A stretch of DNA of 64,000 nucleotides, taken from NCBI GenBank assembly GCA_965230495.1, contig OZ246004.1, positions 2,790,001 to 2,854,000 on the forward strand. Direction: 5' to 3'. Shown piece after piece: positions 26,701 through 34,896 of the stretch. Position numbers and translations under genes: made by a program. How positions within the stretch are numbered: position 1 is the first letter of the stretch; each line of letters starts with the position of its first letter. The notes beneath the pieces were generated by a model that had not been told where the DNA came from, did not search any database, and worked only from the letters and a program-made list of their open reading frames with translations. This DNA comes from JACJYM01 sp965230495. Lineage in GTDB: Bacteria > Bacteroidota > Bacteroidia > Chitinophagales > Saprospiraceae.

Positions 26701-27274
26701 CCCACTTGATGATTATTCTTTGGAATTCAAGTATTTTATTAAGAATAACATAGCTCAGTTGGAACAAATGATAGATAATATAGGAACCATTGGTGCCATA
26801 GTCACTTCTGTCTTTCATGGTGTATCTCAGAGAGGGGATGCAAACTGTAAATTTACTATTCAAGATTACTCAGGAAGTATGGACATACGGCTTTACAACG
26901 AAAACTATGAAAAGTTTAAACATTTGATAGAAGTTGGTAAAGTTCTATATATTGAAGGCGGATATCGAAAAGGGTATAATAATGACCGCGTATATTATAA
27001 AGTAAAGGATATAAAGCTGCTTGACACTATTAGTAAGCAATTCACTAAATCTATTACAATAAAGCTTCCTATATCCGACATTAATGCAGGTTTGATTAAT
27101 AATTTGAATGAAATAACAACCGAACATAAAGGTAAACACTGGTTAAAATTAAAAATTGTGGATCAGGTCAATGACCATCAACTAAGCATGGTTTCTAAAG
27201 AAAAAAAAGTCAATGCTGATCATTCGTTTGCCAAAAAACTAGACGAACTAGGTATAGCATATAAAATCAACTAA
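23717..27274 (+). CDS. dnaE: DNA polymerase III subunit alpha
   Basis: This 1185-residue replicative polymerase has the DnaE layout. The N-terminal PHP domain (HCHTQYSLLDGASDI and LTDHGNMFGAFKF) comes first. The polymerase core follows, with GRGSAAGS, and the catalytic aspartates in PDIDIDFDDEGRD (about residue 420). NALYRPGPMQYIDLFI and SYAFNKSHSTCYAYLAFQT mark the fingers. The C-terminal region holds a helix-hairpin-helix (about 870-920) and an OB fold (GTIGAIVTSVF). An exact -7 element precedes it. Two genes follow with 5- and 13-nt gaps, so dnaE, the GIY-YIG-like gene and the DsbA-like gene form one likely transcript ending at the terminator at 28304-28328. Confidence 0.97.
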   Translation: MPDFCHLHCHTQYSLLDGASDISVMMDKAKNDQQVAVALTDHGNMFGAFKFVAEAQKRDIKPIVGCEFYLVENRHKQSFVKSKGERDKRFHQLMLAKNAKGYQNLSKLCSYGYTEGLYSKFPRIDKELILKYHEGIIATSCCLGAEIPQAIAHDNLEKAEELLKWWLDLFGEDYYIELQRHRGLEKIDLGKDQSGNMIYSKYSQEDINQILLSYAKKYNVKVIATNDAHYVEQEDAIPHDMLLCINTGTIIENENRFKFASDDFFFKTKEQMGRVFHDVPFALDNTLEIVSKVEELQLTRDVLLPAFPLPTGFDTQELYLRHITYEGAKKRYGSITSQIEERINFELSTINQSGYPGYFLIVQDFTSTARDMGVSVGPGRGSAAGSVVAYCLGITNIDPIKYDLLFERFLNPERISMPDIDIDFDDEGRDKVINYVIDKYGKNQVAQIITYGTMKAKSAIRDVGRVMNIPLSDVDRIAKTVPDALGVKLNDLLAEDELPGKLKSNLNGDDLSKAYELRRMAEGEGPESDILKNAKKLEGSVRNTGIHACGVIITPDDITNFIPVTVAKDSDLLVSQFDNSIVEDVGLLKMDFLGLKTLTIIKDAVDIVKKTKGIDIDIDAVDLEDKITYELFERGETIAIFQYESPGMQKHLKNLKPNKFGDLIAMNALYRPGPMQYIDLFIDRKHGRQEIAYDLPEMEEYLAETYGITVYQEQVMLLSQKLAGFSKGEADSLRKAMGKKKKAIIDKMFPKFIEGCKANNLDEKICEKIWKDWEAFASYAFNKSHSTCYAYLAFQTGYLKAHYPAEFMASVLNHNKSDISKIKFYLDECKRMDLEVLGPDVNESDLKFTVNKKGQIRFGLSALKGVGEGPVFEILEAREEGHFANIYDMMRRLPLSSVNKKCLESLVLGGALDSFGAFNRSQYFAPTDSFNSFIEHLIKYSNAITQSANQPQLSLFGGKEDNLIPEPKPAEIEEWNQIEKLRREKEVTGIYLSGHPLDDYSLEFKYFIKNNIAQLEQMIDNIGTIGAIVTSVFHGVSQRGDANCKFTIQDYSGSMDIRLYNENYEKFKHLIEVGKVLYIEGGYRKGYNNDRVYYKVKDIKLLDTISKQFTKSITIKLPISDINAGLINNLNEITTEHKGKHWLKLKIVDQVNDHQLSMVSKEKKVNADHSFAKKLDELGIAYKIN

Positions 27275-27279
27275 ATGCT

Positions 27280-27630
27280 ATGATTGCAAAGAAAAGCTAC
27301 AATATATATGTGGTAGAACTGTCAAAAAAGATTTGGACCGATAGTGCCAAATTTAGAAATGCCAATCCTCAATACAATCCAGTTTTGGAATGCTTATATG
27401 TAGGAATGACCAGTCAGACTCCCAAGTTAAGATTTCAAAAACATAAAACAGGTCATCGTACAAAAAAGGGGGTCAAAATATCATCCTATTTTGTTGAAAA
27501 GTATGGATTGTACCTCAGGCCCAGCCTTTATGACAAATATAACCCCATGACAAAGTCAGAAGCAATGAAAATGGAAAAAGAACTGGCTACGCAACTCAAG
27601 AGTCAACGATATGCCGTTTGGTGGAATTAA
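27280..27630 (+). CDS. GIY-YIG-like endonuclease fold protein
   Basis: A 116-residue single-domain protein resembling GIY-YIG nucleases. NIYVVEL and CLYVGMT take the places of the GIY and YIG strands. An RFQKH follows with the catalytic-position arginine, and MEKELATQL places the metal-binding glutamate in the later helix. Catalytic tyrosine, arginine and glutamate are thus all kept, but an insert of about 20 residues separates the two strands. Similar proteins in Bacteroidota have no proven substrate. The start is 5 nt after dnaE, suggesting translational coupling. It has no additional DNA-binding domain, so activity is inferred only. Confidence 0.7.
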   Translation: MIAKKSYNIYVVELSKKIWTDSAKFRNANPQYNPVLECLYVGMTSQTPKLRFQKHKTGHRTKKGVKISSYFVEKYGLYLRPSLYDKYNPMTKSEAMKMEKELATQLKSQRYAVWWN

Positions 27631-27643
27631 AATAAGTTCATAA

Positions 27644-28300
27644 ATGATTTACGCAATACTCTTCTCTTTACTTTTCAATGATGTTGATCCTCCGAAATTA
27701 ATATATGTAGGAGATCCTATGTGTTCCTGGTGCTACGGCATCTCCCCTGAACTAGACAAAGTCGCAAGCCATTATAAAGGAAAATTAGAAATAGAAATTG
27801 TCATGGGCGGTCTCAGACCTTACAATACGGAAACAATGTTTGATTTGAAGGATTTCCTCGCAGACCATTGGCAAGAAGTAAACCACAGAAGTGGTCAACC
27901 TTTCAGTTATGGCATTCTTGAGAATCAAAAAATTACCTATGATACCGAACCCCCTTCCCGTGCTGTGGTAACGGTCAGACAATTAACACCTCATAAGACC
28001 TTAGCTTTTTTCACTGCTATTCAAAAAGACTTCTATTTTAAAAACAAGAACATGCATTTGGTAGAAAGCTATTATAGTTCACTAGATGAGTTAGGCATTG
28101 ACAGAGATAAGTTTTACACCCTTTTTATGAGCGATGAAATGAAAACATTGGTGAAAAAAGACTTCGAAAGAGCTAATAGTTTAAAAGTACATAGTTTTCC
28201 TACGCTATTGCTAGTTAAAAATGACAGGACATATTTTGTGGCAAATGGTTATTCTACTGTCGACAAAATGATTGAAAGAATAGACAAGTATTTAAATTAA
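27644..28300 (+). CDS. DsbA-family (FrnE-like) thiol oxidoreductase
   Basis: The 218-residue protein begins with a short hydrophobic stretch (residues 1-11) that may act as a signal sequence. The thioredoxin fold follows at once: IYVGDPMCSWCYGISPEL contains the CxxC active site (CSWC), and SFPTLLLVK carries the cis-proline. The large helical insert (about 60-150) marks the DsbA/FrnE group. FrnE relatives in the cytoplasm keep the same CSWCYG. The short N-terminus and lack of a clear cleavage site leave the location uncertain. Third gene of the dnaE transcript, ended by the terminator 4 nt on. Confidence 0.82.
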   Translation: MIYAILFSLLFNDVDPPKLIYVGDPMCSWCYGISPELDKVASHYKGKLEIEIVMGGLRPYNTETMFDLKDFLADHWQEVNHRSGQPFSYGILENQKITYDTEPPSRAVVTVRQLTPHKTLAFFTAIQKDFYFKNKNMHLVESYYSSLDELGIDRDKFYTLFMSDEMKTLVKKDFERANSLKVHSFPTLLLVKNDRTYFVANGYSTVDKMIERIDKYLN

Positions 28301-28303
28301 AAA

Positions 28304-28328
28304 GACCCTAGATATGATAACTAGGGTC
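28304..28328. terminator. Bidirectional terminator, dnaE unit and convergent membrane gene
   Basis: GACCCTAG (28304-28311) and CTAGGGTC (28321-28328) form a perfect 8-bp stem with a 9-nt loop. On the minus strand it is followed by TTTTTAATTT and should stop the leftward gene efficiently; on the plus strand the T-tract is weaker (CGGTAGTTTT). Confidence 0.8.
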
Positions 28329-28353
28329 CGGTAGTTTTATAATATAGGGTCTA

Positions 28354-28767
28354 CTATTCTATTTTGCCCAACATCCATCCGATAACACCACCTCCTAGAG
28401 CTCCCCAAACAAGATTTCCTACGACATCGCTGAAAACAATTGTCCAATCTATTAGATTCATCATTGACATCATTAGTAGACTATGGCCCAATCCAACCAA
28501 CAAAGCTATCAAAGCACCTGCTTTGGCACCTGTCATAAATGTTCTTATTCCTGCCCATTTTTCATAAATAATAGCATATAATAAAGCCGTACAAACCATG
28601 GAAAGAATCATAGGTAACATATCAGGCATTTCTTTACCCAATCCCTCATAATGTGTCAAATGGTCATTCTGAAGACCGTCTAAAGCAATTCCCCAAATTA
28701 AAAATCCCGCTAAATAAAAGACTACTGCTCCTACTAGCGTAGCAATTGACAATTTTTTGATATTCAT
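28354..28767 (-). CDS. Four-helix membrane protein (DUF1761-like)
   Basis: The 137-residue protein has four hydrophobic helices (about residues 8-28, 52-70, 80-100, 115-135) with glycine-rich ends (WGALGGGVIGWMLG). The layout resembles DUF1761 membrane proteins, which have no assigned function; the match is by pattern only. A -7 element lies at 28794-28801. Monocistronic, ended by the terminator at 28304-28328. Confidence 0.6.
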   Translation of the reverse strand: MNIKKLSIATLVGAVVFYLAGFLIWGIALDGLQNDHLTHYEGLGKEMPDMLPMILSMVCTALLYAIIYEKWAGIRTFMTGAKAGALIALLVGLGHSLLMMSMMNLIDWTIVFSDVVGNLVWGALGGGVIGWMLGKIE

Positions 28768-28793
28768 TTTGTTTTGATTTGTTTACAAAACAC

Positions 28794-28801
28794 CAAATAT
28801 A
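28794..28801 (-). promoter_or_regulatory. Candidate -7 element of the DUF1761-like gene
   Basis: On the minus strand TATATTTG (28801-28794) matches TAnnTTTG exactly, 26 nt before the ATG at 28767. No TTG at -33. Confidence 0.38.
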
Positions 28802-28875
28802 AAAAATTATACCTTGATTTAGTGTTAAAATGCGATATTATTACCTATACATTGATCAATAATTAGTTTATAATT

Positions 28876-31185
28876 CTAATGTGTTTTGTTTTTTCCGTAT
28901 ATGCTTCTTAAAAGAGCAGGAAGTATATACATATCACATGCCCAAGCACTGATTAAAGTAATAGCAATAAGGCTTCCTATAATAATACTTGGCGGATTGG
29001 ATGAAAACAGCATGACCAAAAATCCAAAAAATAAAATAATAGTGGTAAAACTAATGGCCTTGCCAGCTTCTATATAACTCATTCTTATGGCTTTATCCAG
29101 ATTCCCCATTTTATCGTATGCTAACTTGAATTTACTTAGAAAGTGAATAGTGTCATCAACCGCAATTCCAAAAATAATAGCAAAAGTTATCGATACACTA
29201 GCCTCTAGTGGAATCCTAAAGTAGCCAAGAATCGCAGCAGCAAATAACACTGGGATAAGATTGGTTAAAAATGAAACAAATAACATTTTAATGTTTCTAA
29301 ACAAAAACATCATCATCAGGCTAACAATAAAAATGGCCAAGCCTAATCCTTTAAATAAACTGTCTGTTATATACTCGGCATTTTTATCTATGATCACACC
29401 AGTTCCTGTAATCCTGATACTTAATAAATCTGTATTAATGTTTTGCTCGACATATTTTTTGATATCATTATTAACGGTTTTAATATTCTCAGCTCCTATA
29501 TCGGCTATTCTCGAAGATATTCTGGCCTTCTTCTCGTCCTTACTTACAAAAGTTGTAATCTCCCTGCTAAGCATTCTGTCAACCATTTTGCTCAACTTAA
29601 TAAATTCGCTTTTTGATTCCGGAAACTTGTACGCTTCTGCTTGATTCGCATTATTCATACGATTCAAGCTTTTAAACAACGTTGTGTGTGACATAATCGA
29701 CTGAATCACGCCAGTATTATGCATGAAAGTTTCAATTTTAGCAATTTCCTTTTGCACTTCATAGTCCAATGCTGATCCTTCTTTTACTATAATAGCAACT
29801 TCTAAAGGTCTAAATCCGGCAAGGTTTTTTTCAAAGTATAAAAAATCTTCTGTCACCTTTTCTCCTTTCGGGAGATTACTAATTATTTGATAATTAGTAG
29901 TGATCTTGCTTATGCCGTATAAACAAAATCCTATGAAAAGTAATCCAAAAACTAGAATCCTACGGTTGTTAGTAGCAGTAAAAGAATGAATTTTATTTAG
30001 AAGCTTATTCCATTTATCATTTTCCTCACTTTGATAGCTCAATTGATCAACTGAAAAGAAACTTAAAAGTGAAGTTGAAAATAGAATAATCGTAACATAT
30101 GCAATGATAACTCCTATAGCTGAATTAACTCCAAAAGTTTGAATGGGTCCAACCTTTGAAGTCAAGAGAGTAACAAATCCAGCTGCCGTTGTCAAGCTAG
30201 TTAGCAATGTCGCCAAGCCGATCTCTTTTATAGTTACCGATAAAGCATCCTTTATTGTCTTCCCTTTGTTTAATTCTCTAATATGTTTTGTCATGATATG
30301 AATGATATCTGACGTTCCCACTATAATCATCAGGACAGGGTAAAAAGCAGACATCATGTCTAAGGGTTTTCCAATCAGTCCTAGCACTCCCATAAATATC
30401 ACCAGACTTATGCCAATAGAAATAAGGGCTATTAAAACTGCATATTTTCTTCTAAAGAGAAGTACTAAAAATAGAATTACCAAAATTGCCGATAAAATAG
30501 ATGTTCTCACAATCTCCCATTGTTGTATTTGAACTAACTCATGTTGAAAAAAAGCCCTTCCAACAAGGTGAAGATCCTTAATGTTGTTTAATTCTTGACA
30601 CCGCTCTAAAGCCTCTATAAGCTCATGAGACTCTTCCACCGTAAGTTGCTCTTTTGTTTTGATAATTATTGTAAGAATGTCCGTCGATTCACTGATAAGA
30701 CTATGAACAAATCTGGGATCAGAAAGAACTAACCTCTTGTTTTCTTCATACTTGTGGGGCTTGTTCATCTCAATAATGGGCAACATAGATACACCGAATG
30801 GAGTCTTGAGAGGATACCTCATGGTTGTCAAACTCTGCACCTTTTTTACATGGGGTAATTTTCGCAGGTCAAGACTAAATCCATGAAATCTATTTAAAAA
30901 AACACTATCGAAAACGGAAGGTTGGTTTTCAACAGATAAAAGTAAATAGTTGTCATCAGATTCAAAATCTTCAATAAAACTCTCGAAATAAGCCAAGTCC
31001 TCATCACCTTGAGGAAAGAACTGCTCAAAACTAAAATTGAACGTTAATTTTGATGCAAAGTAAATACTCAAGAAACTGAGTAATACGAATACGGCTATAA
31101 TATGTTTTCTATATTGTAAAAACAATTTTAATATTGTGTCGACAAAGGTAATATTGCCTTTCCATATTGATAAAATTCTGATCAC
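28876..31185 (-). CDS. RND/MMPL-family membrane exporter with sterol-sensing-like domain
   Basis: The 769-residue protein repeats the RND half-unit twice: a lone N-terminal helix (about 30-50), a large periplasmic domain, then five helices; the second half repeats this from about residue 410. Sequences such as VLMIIVGTSDIIHIMTK and IIFGIAVDDTIHFLSKFK hold the conserved aspartates and histidine used in proton relay. MMPL-type members move lipids, hopanoids or hydrophobic drugs; no substrate can be named. The start must be a GTG at 31185, because no ATG occurs in the open region upstream. Only 2 nt separate it from the divergent rnhB start. Confidence 0.87.
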   Translation of the reverse strand: MIRILSIWKGNITFVDTILKLFLQYRKHIIAVFVLLSFLSIYFASKLTFNFSFEQFFPQGDEDLAYFESFIEDFESDDNYLLLSVENQPSVFDSVFLNRFHGFSLDLRKLPHVKKVQSLTTMRYPLKTPFGVSMLPIIEMNKPHKYEENKRLVLSDPRFVHSLISESTDILTIIIKTKEQLTVEESHELIEALERCQELNNIKDLHLVGRAFFQHELVQIQQWEIVRTSILSAILVILFLVLLFRRKYAVLIALISIGISLVIFMGVLGLIGKPLDMMSAFYPVLMIIVGTSDIIHIMTKHIRELNKGKTIKDALSVTIKEIGLATLLTSLTTAAGFVTLLTSKVGPIQTFGVNSAIGVIIAYVTIILFSTSLLSFFSVDQLSYQSEENDKWNKLLNKIHSFTATNNRRILVFGLLFIGFCLYGISKITTNYQIISNLPKGEKVTEDFLYFEKNLAGFRPLEVAIIVKEGSALDYEVQKEIAKIETFMHNTGVIQSIMSHTTLFKSLNRMNNANQAEAYKFPESKSEFIKLSKMVDRMLSREITTFVSKDEKKARISSRIADIGAENIKTVNNDIKKYVEQNINTDLLSIRITGTGVIIDKNAEYITDSLFKGLGLAIFIVSLMMMFLFRNIKMLFVSFLTNLIPVLFAAAILGYFRIPLEASVSITFAIIFGIAVDDTIHFLSKFKLAYDKMGNLDKAIRMSYIEAGKAISFTTIILFFGFLVMLFSSNPPSIIIGSLIAITLISAWACDMYILPALLRSIYGKNKTH

Positions 31186-31187
31186 AA

Positions 31188-31790
31188 TTGTTAAAAGTCT
31201 TTAAAAACAAAGATTTAATAGAAGCCGGATGTGATGAAGCTGGTAGAGGGTGCTTGGCAGGTCCTGTGTATGCCGCTGCCGTAATACTTCCTAAGGATTT
31301 TTATCATCCCTTGCTAAATGATTCGAAAAAAGTAACCGAAGCCAACAGAGAAGAACTAAAGAGTTATATAAAGGAAAATGCTCTTTCTTGGGCTGTAGGA
31401 AGGTATATGCATTATGAAATCGATCAAGTAAATATTCTTAATGCTTCCTTTAAGGCAATGCATCGAGCCATCGACATGCTAAACATTACTCCTCAATCAC
31501 TATTAATTGATGGCAATCGATTCATTCCATATAAAAAAATACCTCATGAGTGTATTATTAAGGGAGATGCCAAATATGCAAGTATTGCAGCAGCATCTAT
31601 ATTAGCGAAAACGGCTCGTGATGAGTACATGTCAGATTTACATAACTCCTTTCCCCATTATAACTGGAAAAATAATAAGGGATATCCAACCATCGAACAT
31701 AGAAGGGCTATTGTCACCTATGGCCCATCTAATTATCATAGAAAAAGTTTTAGACTATACCCATTGCCAGAACAAGGAGAATTATTTTAA
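31188..31790 (+). CDS. rnhB: Ribonuclease HII
   Basis: The 200-residue enzyme cuts RNA in RNA-DNA hybrids. The active-site acids are visible: the first Asp-Glu in EAGCDEAGRG (residues 16-17), the Asp in LLIDGN and the Asp in AKTARDEYM. The start codon is TTG at 31188; a stop at 31179 excludes any upstream ATG in frame, and the next ATG would delete the catalytic DE. The product then begins MLKVFKNKDLIEAG, as expected for the phylum. An MBL gene follows after 11 nt. Confidence 0.93.
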   Translation: MLKVFKNKDLIEAGCDEAGRGCLAGPVYAAAVILPKDFYHPLLNDSKKVTEANREELKSYIKENALSWAVGRYMHYEIDQVNILNASFKAMHRAIDMLNITPQSLLIDGNRFIPYKKIPHECIIKGDAKYASIAAASILAKTARDEYMSDLHNSFPHYNWKNNKGYPTIEHRRAIVTYGPSNYHRKSFRLYPLPEQGELF

Positions 31791-31801
31791 ATTTTAAGAC
31801 T

Positions 31802-32443
31802 ATGCAAATCAAAAAATTTACTTTCAACCCCTTCCAGGAAAACACCTACGTGCTTTATGACCAGACCTCTGAATGTATTGTTATCGATCCCGGCATGTAT
31901 AATCGTTCTGATCGAGTTATGTTTGATGCATTTATAAAAGAAAACAATCTGAAAATTGTTAAGCTAATTAATACCCACTGTCATGTCGATCATGTTTTCG
32001 GTAATGGTTATATCACTGACACTTATGGATTAAAACTTCAAAGCCATAGAGGTGAAATTCCTGTTTTAGAAGCTTATGAAGCTGTCTGTCAGAAGTATGG
32101 ACTAGAGCATCATCCCAGTCCCAAAATCGAAGAATTTCTAGAAGATGGCGATATAGTAACTTTTGGACGTACAGAATTGCAAGTTCTGTATACTCCTGGA
32201 CATTCTCCTGCAAGTATTTCTTTTTTTAACAAAGAGACGAAAACACTTATTGCAGGTGATGTATTGTTTGAAGACAGTATCGGTCGTACCGATCTCCCCG
32301 GGGGAGATTTTAATACACTTATAAACAGTATTAAAACTAAGTTCTATCCACTACCCGATGAAACTAAGGTTTTTCCAGGTCATGGAAATAGTACTACTAT
32401 TGGAAAAGAAAAAAAATTTAACCCCTTTTTAAATCAGATCTAA
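31802..32443 (+). CDS. MBL-fold metallo-hydrolase (glyoxalase II-like)
   Basis: The 213-residue protein has the full metallo-beta-lactamase metal set: THCHVDHVFG (HxHxDH), a TPGHSPAS histidine, an AGDVLFEDSIGRTDLPGG aspartate and the final VFPGHGNST histidine. This short glyoxalase II-like type hydrolyses thioesters, but the substrate is undetermined. It continues the rnhB transcript and overlaps the next gene by one base (TAATG at 32441-32445), so translation is coupled. Confidence 0.9.
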   Translation: MQIKKFTFNPFQENTYVLYDQTSECIVIDPGMYNRSDRVMFDAFIKENNLKIVKLINTHCHVDHVFGNGYITDTYGLKLQSHRGEIPVLEAYEAVCQKYGLEHHPSPKIEEFLEDGDIVTFGRTELQVLYTPGHSPASISFFNKETKTLIAGDVLFEDSIGRTDLPGGDFNTLINSIKTKFYPLPDETKVFPGHGNSTTIGKEKKFNPFLNQI

Positions 32444-32877
32444 TGAGAATACTTATAGCCATTTTATGCCTTTCCATGGTTTCTTGTAGTACTTCAAAAA
32501 AGATAGTAGGCGATGCTAACTCACTTATTCTAGCACATAAAACCAAAAACCAACTTCTCATCGATGGAAATGCCCATTCTTTAAAAAAAATCGTACATCC
32601 TCAATTACTATATAAACATAGCAATTGTTGGGAGGAACAGTACACTGAATTTACCAATCCAAGCCATATACTTGATTATCACGCTATTGAAATTGAAACC
32701 GTTGATACTCGCATTATAGATAATATAGGAATCGTTCATGGCACAGCCAATTTTAATATTACTTATAAAGAAAAAGAAATGAGTTTGTGGCTCTGTTATG
32801 TTGAACATTATCAATGGAAAAATAAACAATGGATTCTAATATCAAGACATGCTTCGAAAGATACTTCAGAGAGATAA
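32443..32877 (+). CDS. NTF2-like (DUF4440-type) lipoprotein
   Basis: The 144-residue product begins with a lipoprotein signal (MRILIAILCLSMVSC, Cys 15). A helix with LLIDGNAHSLKKIVHPQLLYKHSN then leads into strands with GIVHGTANFNITYK, ending HYQWKNKQWILISRHASK. This is the DUF4440/NTF2-like pattern of envelope proteins with a small pocket; the ligand is unknown. Translationally coupled to the MBL gene upstream, so it may share its pathway. Confidence 0.72.
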   Translation: MRILIAILCLSMVSCSTSKKIVGDANSLILAHKTKNQLLIDGNAHSLKKIVHPQLLYKHSNCWEEQYTEFTNPSHILDYHAIEIETVDTRIIDNIGIVHGTANFNITYKEKEMSLWLCYVEHYQWKNKQWILISRHASKDTSER

Positions 32878-32965
32878 ATTTACCCATCCCAATAATAGTT
32901 GTTTTCATCGCTGAGGTAAATCCAATCTTTACTGCTCTTCTAATCACATATTTTAATCTAAATAT

Positions 32966-34330
32966 TTATTGAAAAGCTAACCTAAGTAAATCATCCACCT
33001 TTTGTAAGGTTATTATTTCGATGTCATACTTATCCTTACTGATCGTTTTAGTATTATATTTTGAAATAAAGATTTTTTCAAATCCTAATCTATTTGCTTC
33101 TTGTATACGTTGTTCTGCCCTACTGACAGGTCGAACCTCTCCTGACAACCCAATTTCTCCTGTAAAGCACCATTTTTTCGAAATTGGCACCTCTTCAAGA
33201 GAAGAAATCAAAGAACATACCACTGCAAGATCTATCGCCGGATCAGTAACCTTTATTCCTCCCGCCATATTCAGGAACACATCTTTCTGGCCAAATAAGA
33301 GTCCACACCTCTTTTCTAAAACCGCTAACAACATAGATAACCTTCGCAAATCAAATCCGGTTGCAGATCTCTGGGGTGTGCCGTAAATAGCCGTACCAAC
33401 TAAAGCCTGTGTTTCTATCAATAGAGGTCTTAATCCCTCCAAGGAGGCTGCAATACTGCTTCCACTTAACTCTTCAGGGTTTTGTGATAGAAGTAACTCT
33501 GATGGATTGTTAACTTCTCTCATTCCATTACTATTCATTGTATAAATTCCAAGCTCATCAGTAGACCCAAATCTATTTTTCAAAGTTCTTAATATCCGAT
33601 ATGAATAATTTTGATCTCCTTCAAATTGTAAAACAACATCAACGATATGCTCCAATATTTTAGGTCCTGCGATTCCTCCTTCCTTGGTAATGTGACCAAT
33701 AACGAAAGTAGGAATGTTACTTTCTTTTGCGAACCTCTGTAGTTCTGCAGTACATTCTCTGACCTGAGACACACTACCTGCAGCAGATTCGATATAGGGA
33801 CTAGCGAGGGTTTGTATTGAATCAATGATTAATAGAGAAGGTTCCAATTCTTGAGCTTCATTGATTATGTTAATCACGTCTGTCTCCGTATAAATGTAAC
33901 ACTGATTATTTGATTTGTTAATTCTATTGGCTCTCATCTTAATCTGTTCGGCACTTTCTTCCCCAGATACATACATTACTTTACTCCTCTGGTGTAAGGC
34001 CAATTGAAGTAATAATGTTGATTTTCCAATACCCGGTTGTCCGCCAATTAAAATTATTGATCCAGCCACTAACCCACCGCCAAGCACACGATCCAATTCC
34101 TTGCTCCCCGTAGCTTGTCGTACCGTTGTTCCACTGCTAATTTCATTAATTAGCTTTGCTTTCGCTTTTGTTCTGGTTCTAATTTTTTGCTTTTGAGAAT
34201 TGCCCGAAGATTTAACAATTTTTTCTTCCACAAATGTATTCCATTCAAAACATGAGGGACACTTACCTTGCCATTTTGCAGACTCTGCACCACAATTAGA
34301 ACAAAAAAAAACTGATTTTACTTTTGCCAA
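32966..34330 (-). CDS. radA: DNA repair protein RadA
   Basis: The 454-residue protein has the RadA order: a zinc finger with Cys 10, 13, 24 and 27 (CSNCG and CPSC), a RecA-like ATPase with Walker A GGQPGIGKSTLL (about 96-107), the KNRFGS motif specific to RadA (about 255), and a Lon-like C-terminal domain (about 285-450, with GGIKVTDPAIDLAV). RadA drives branch migration in recombination. The start is TTG at 34330: no in-frame ATG exists before an upstream stop, and the product then begins MAKVKSVFFC. Confidence 0.96.
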   Translation of the reverse strand: MAKVKSVFFCSNCGAESAKWQGKCPSCFEWNTFVEEKIVKSSGNSQKQKIRTRTKAKAKLINEISSGTTVRQATGSKELDRVLGGGLVAGSIILIGGQPGIGKSTLLLQLALHQRSKVMYVSGEESAEQIKMRANRINKSNNQCYIYTETDVINIINEAQELEPSLLIIDSIQTLASPYIESAAGSVSQVRECTAELQRFAKESNIPTFVIGHITKEGGIAGPKILEHIVDVVLQFEGDQNYSYRILRTLKNRFGSTDELGIYTMNSNGMREVNNPSELLLSQNPEELSGSSIAASLEGLRPLLIETQALVGTAIYGTPQRSATGFDLRRLSMLLAVLEKRCGLLFGQKDVFLNMAGGIKVTDPAIDLAVVCSLISSLEEVPISKKWCFTGEIGLSGEVRPVSRAEQRIQEANRLGFEKIFISKYNTKTISKDKYDIEIITLQKVDDLLRLAFQ

Positions 34331-34435
34331 GTTGCTACTAAATTTTTACAAAAATAAAATTCTTTATTCCAACTGCAGCGTACCTATCTCTCATTGTATT
34401 CTACTAAAAGAAATTATAATCAAAAATTTAAACCA

Positions 34436-34798
34436 ATGAAACGCTTGCTTTCCCTTTTAACTGCCATCTCAATTCTCTCCTCAAATATCACTGCTATCCG
34501 CCGGAAACGTAATTTTCAACGTTAATATTCTTCATTAAATTAGAATTACTTCATCACAATCAGATTTAATAAGTCAAGCCTTTTATGTTTGGTTTGAAGA
34601 ACTCTTTGAAGAAGATAAGACTTATTTTTCTGTCACGATTGACTTTGATGGAGAGATCATTGACTCAGTTGGCCTTCGTGTCAAAGGCCAGTTTTCTGGA
34701 TTTGATACCAAAAAACCTATCAAACTATTATCATAGTTGTCTTACTTGATCAACGTGAGAATCCAATGTTTGTCCAAAAACTTTTAATAAATCCCTAG
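34436..34798 (+). pseudogene. Decayed CotH-type secreted protein gene
   Basis: The 566-bp gap between radA and the next gene holds a broken gene. An ATG at 34436 begins a signal-peptide-like stretch (MKRLLSLLTAISILSSNITA) but stops after 29 codons. In another frame, from 34539 to a TAG at 34734-34736, the sequence reads FYVWFEELFEEDKTYFSVTI and later GLRVKGQFSG and FDTKKPIKL, a CotH N-terminal pattern. After that, frame 2 (34739-34798) reads ENPMFVQKLLIN, like the next CotH helix. One 1-nt deletion near 34755 reconnects LINV with it. At least two frameshifts and one nonsense codon separate these pieces, so the gene is dead and truncated. Confidence 0.65.
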
Positions 34799-34851
34799 TA
34801 GACTAAGCGGTTTTACATTTTGATGCCTTCTATAAGTGGAATCCATTAATT

Positions 34852-34865
34852 AAATGATATCATTT
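34852..34865. repeat. Perfect 14-bp palindrome before the sigma cassette
   Basis: AAATGATATCATTT is self-complementary over its full length and lies 31 nt upstream of the lipoprotein ATG at 34897, followed by a second small A+T-rich inverted repeat. A role as an operator is inferred only from position. Confidence 0.4.
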
Positions 34866-34896
34866 CGTATTATTAAAAATAATTTAAAATAACAAA

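Noticed and set aside
32878..32965. ATTTACC/GGTAAAT inverted repeat between DUF4440-type gene and radA
   Set aside because: The arms are 7 bp with a loop of about 30 nt and no T-tract; unlikely to be a terminator.
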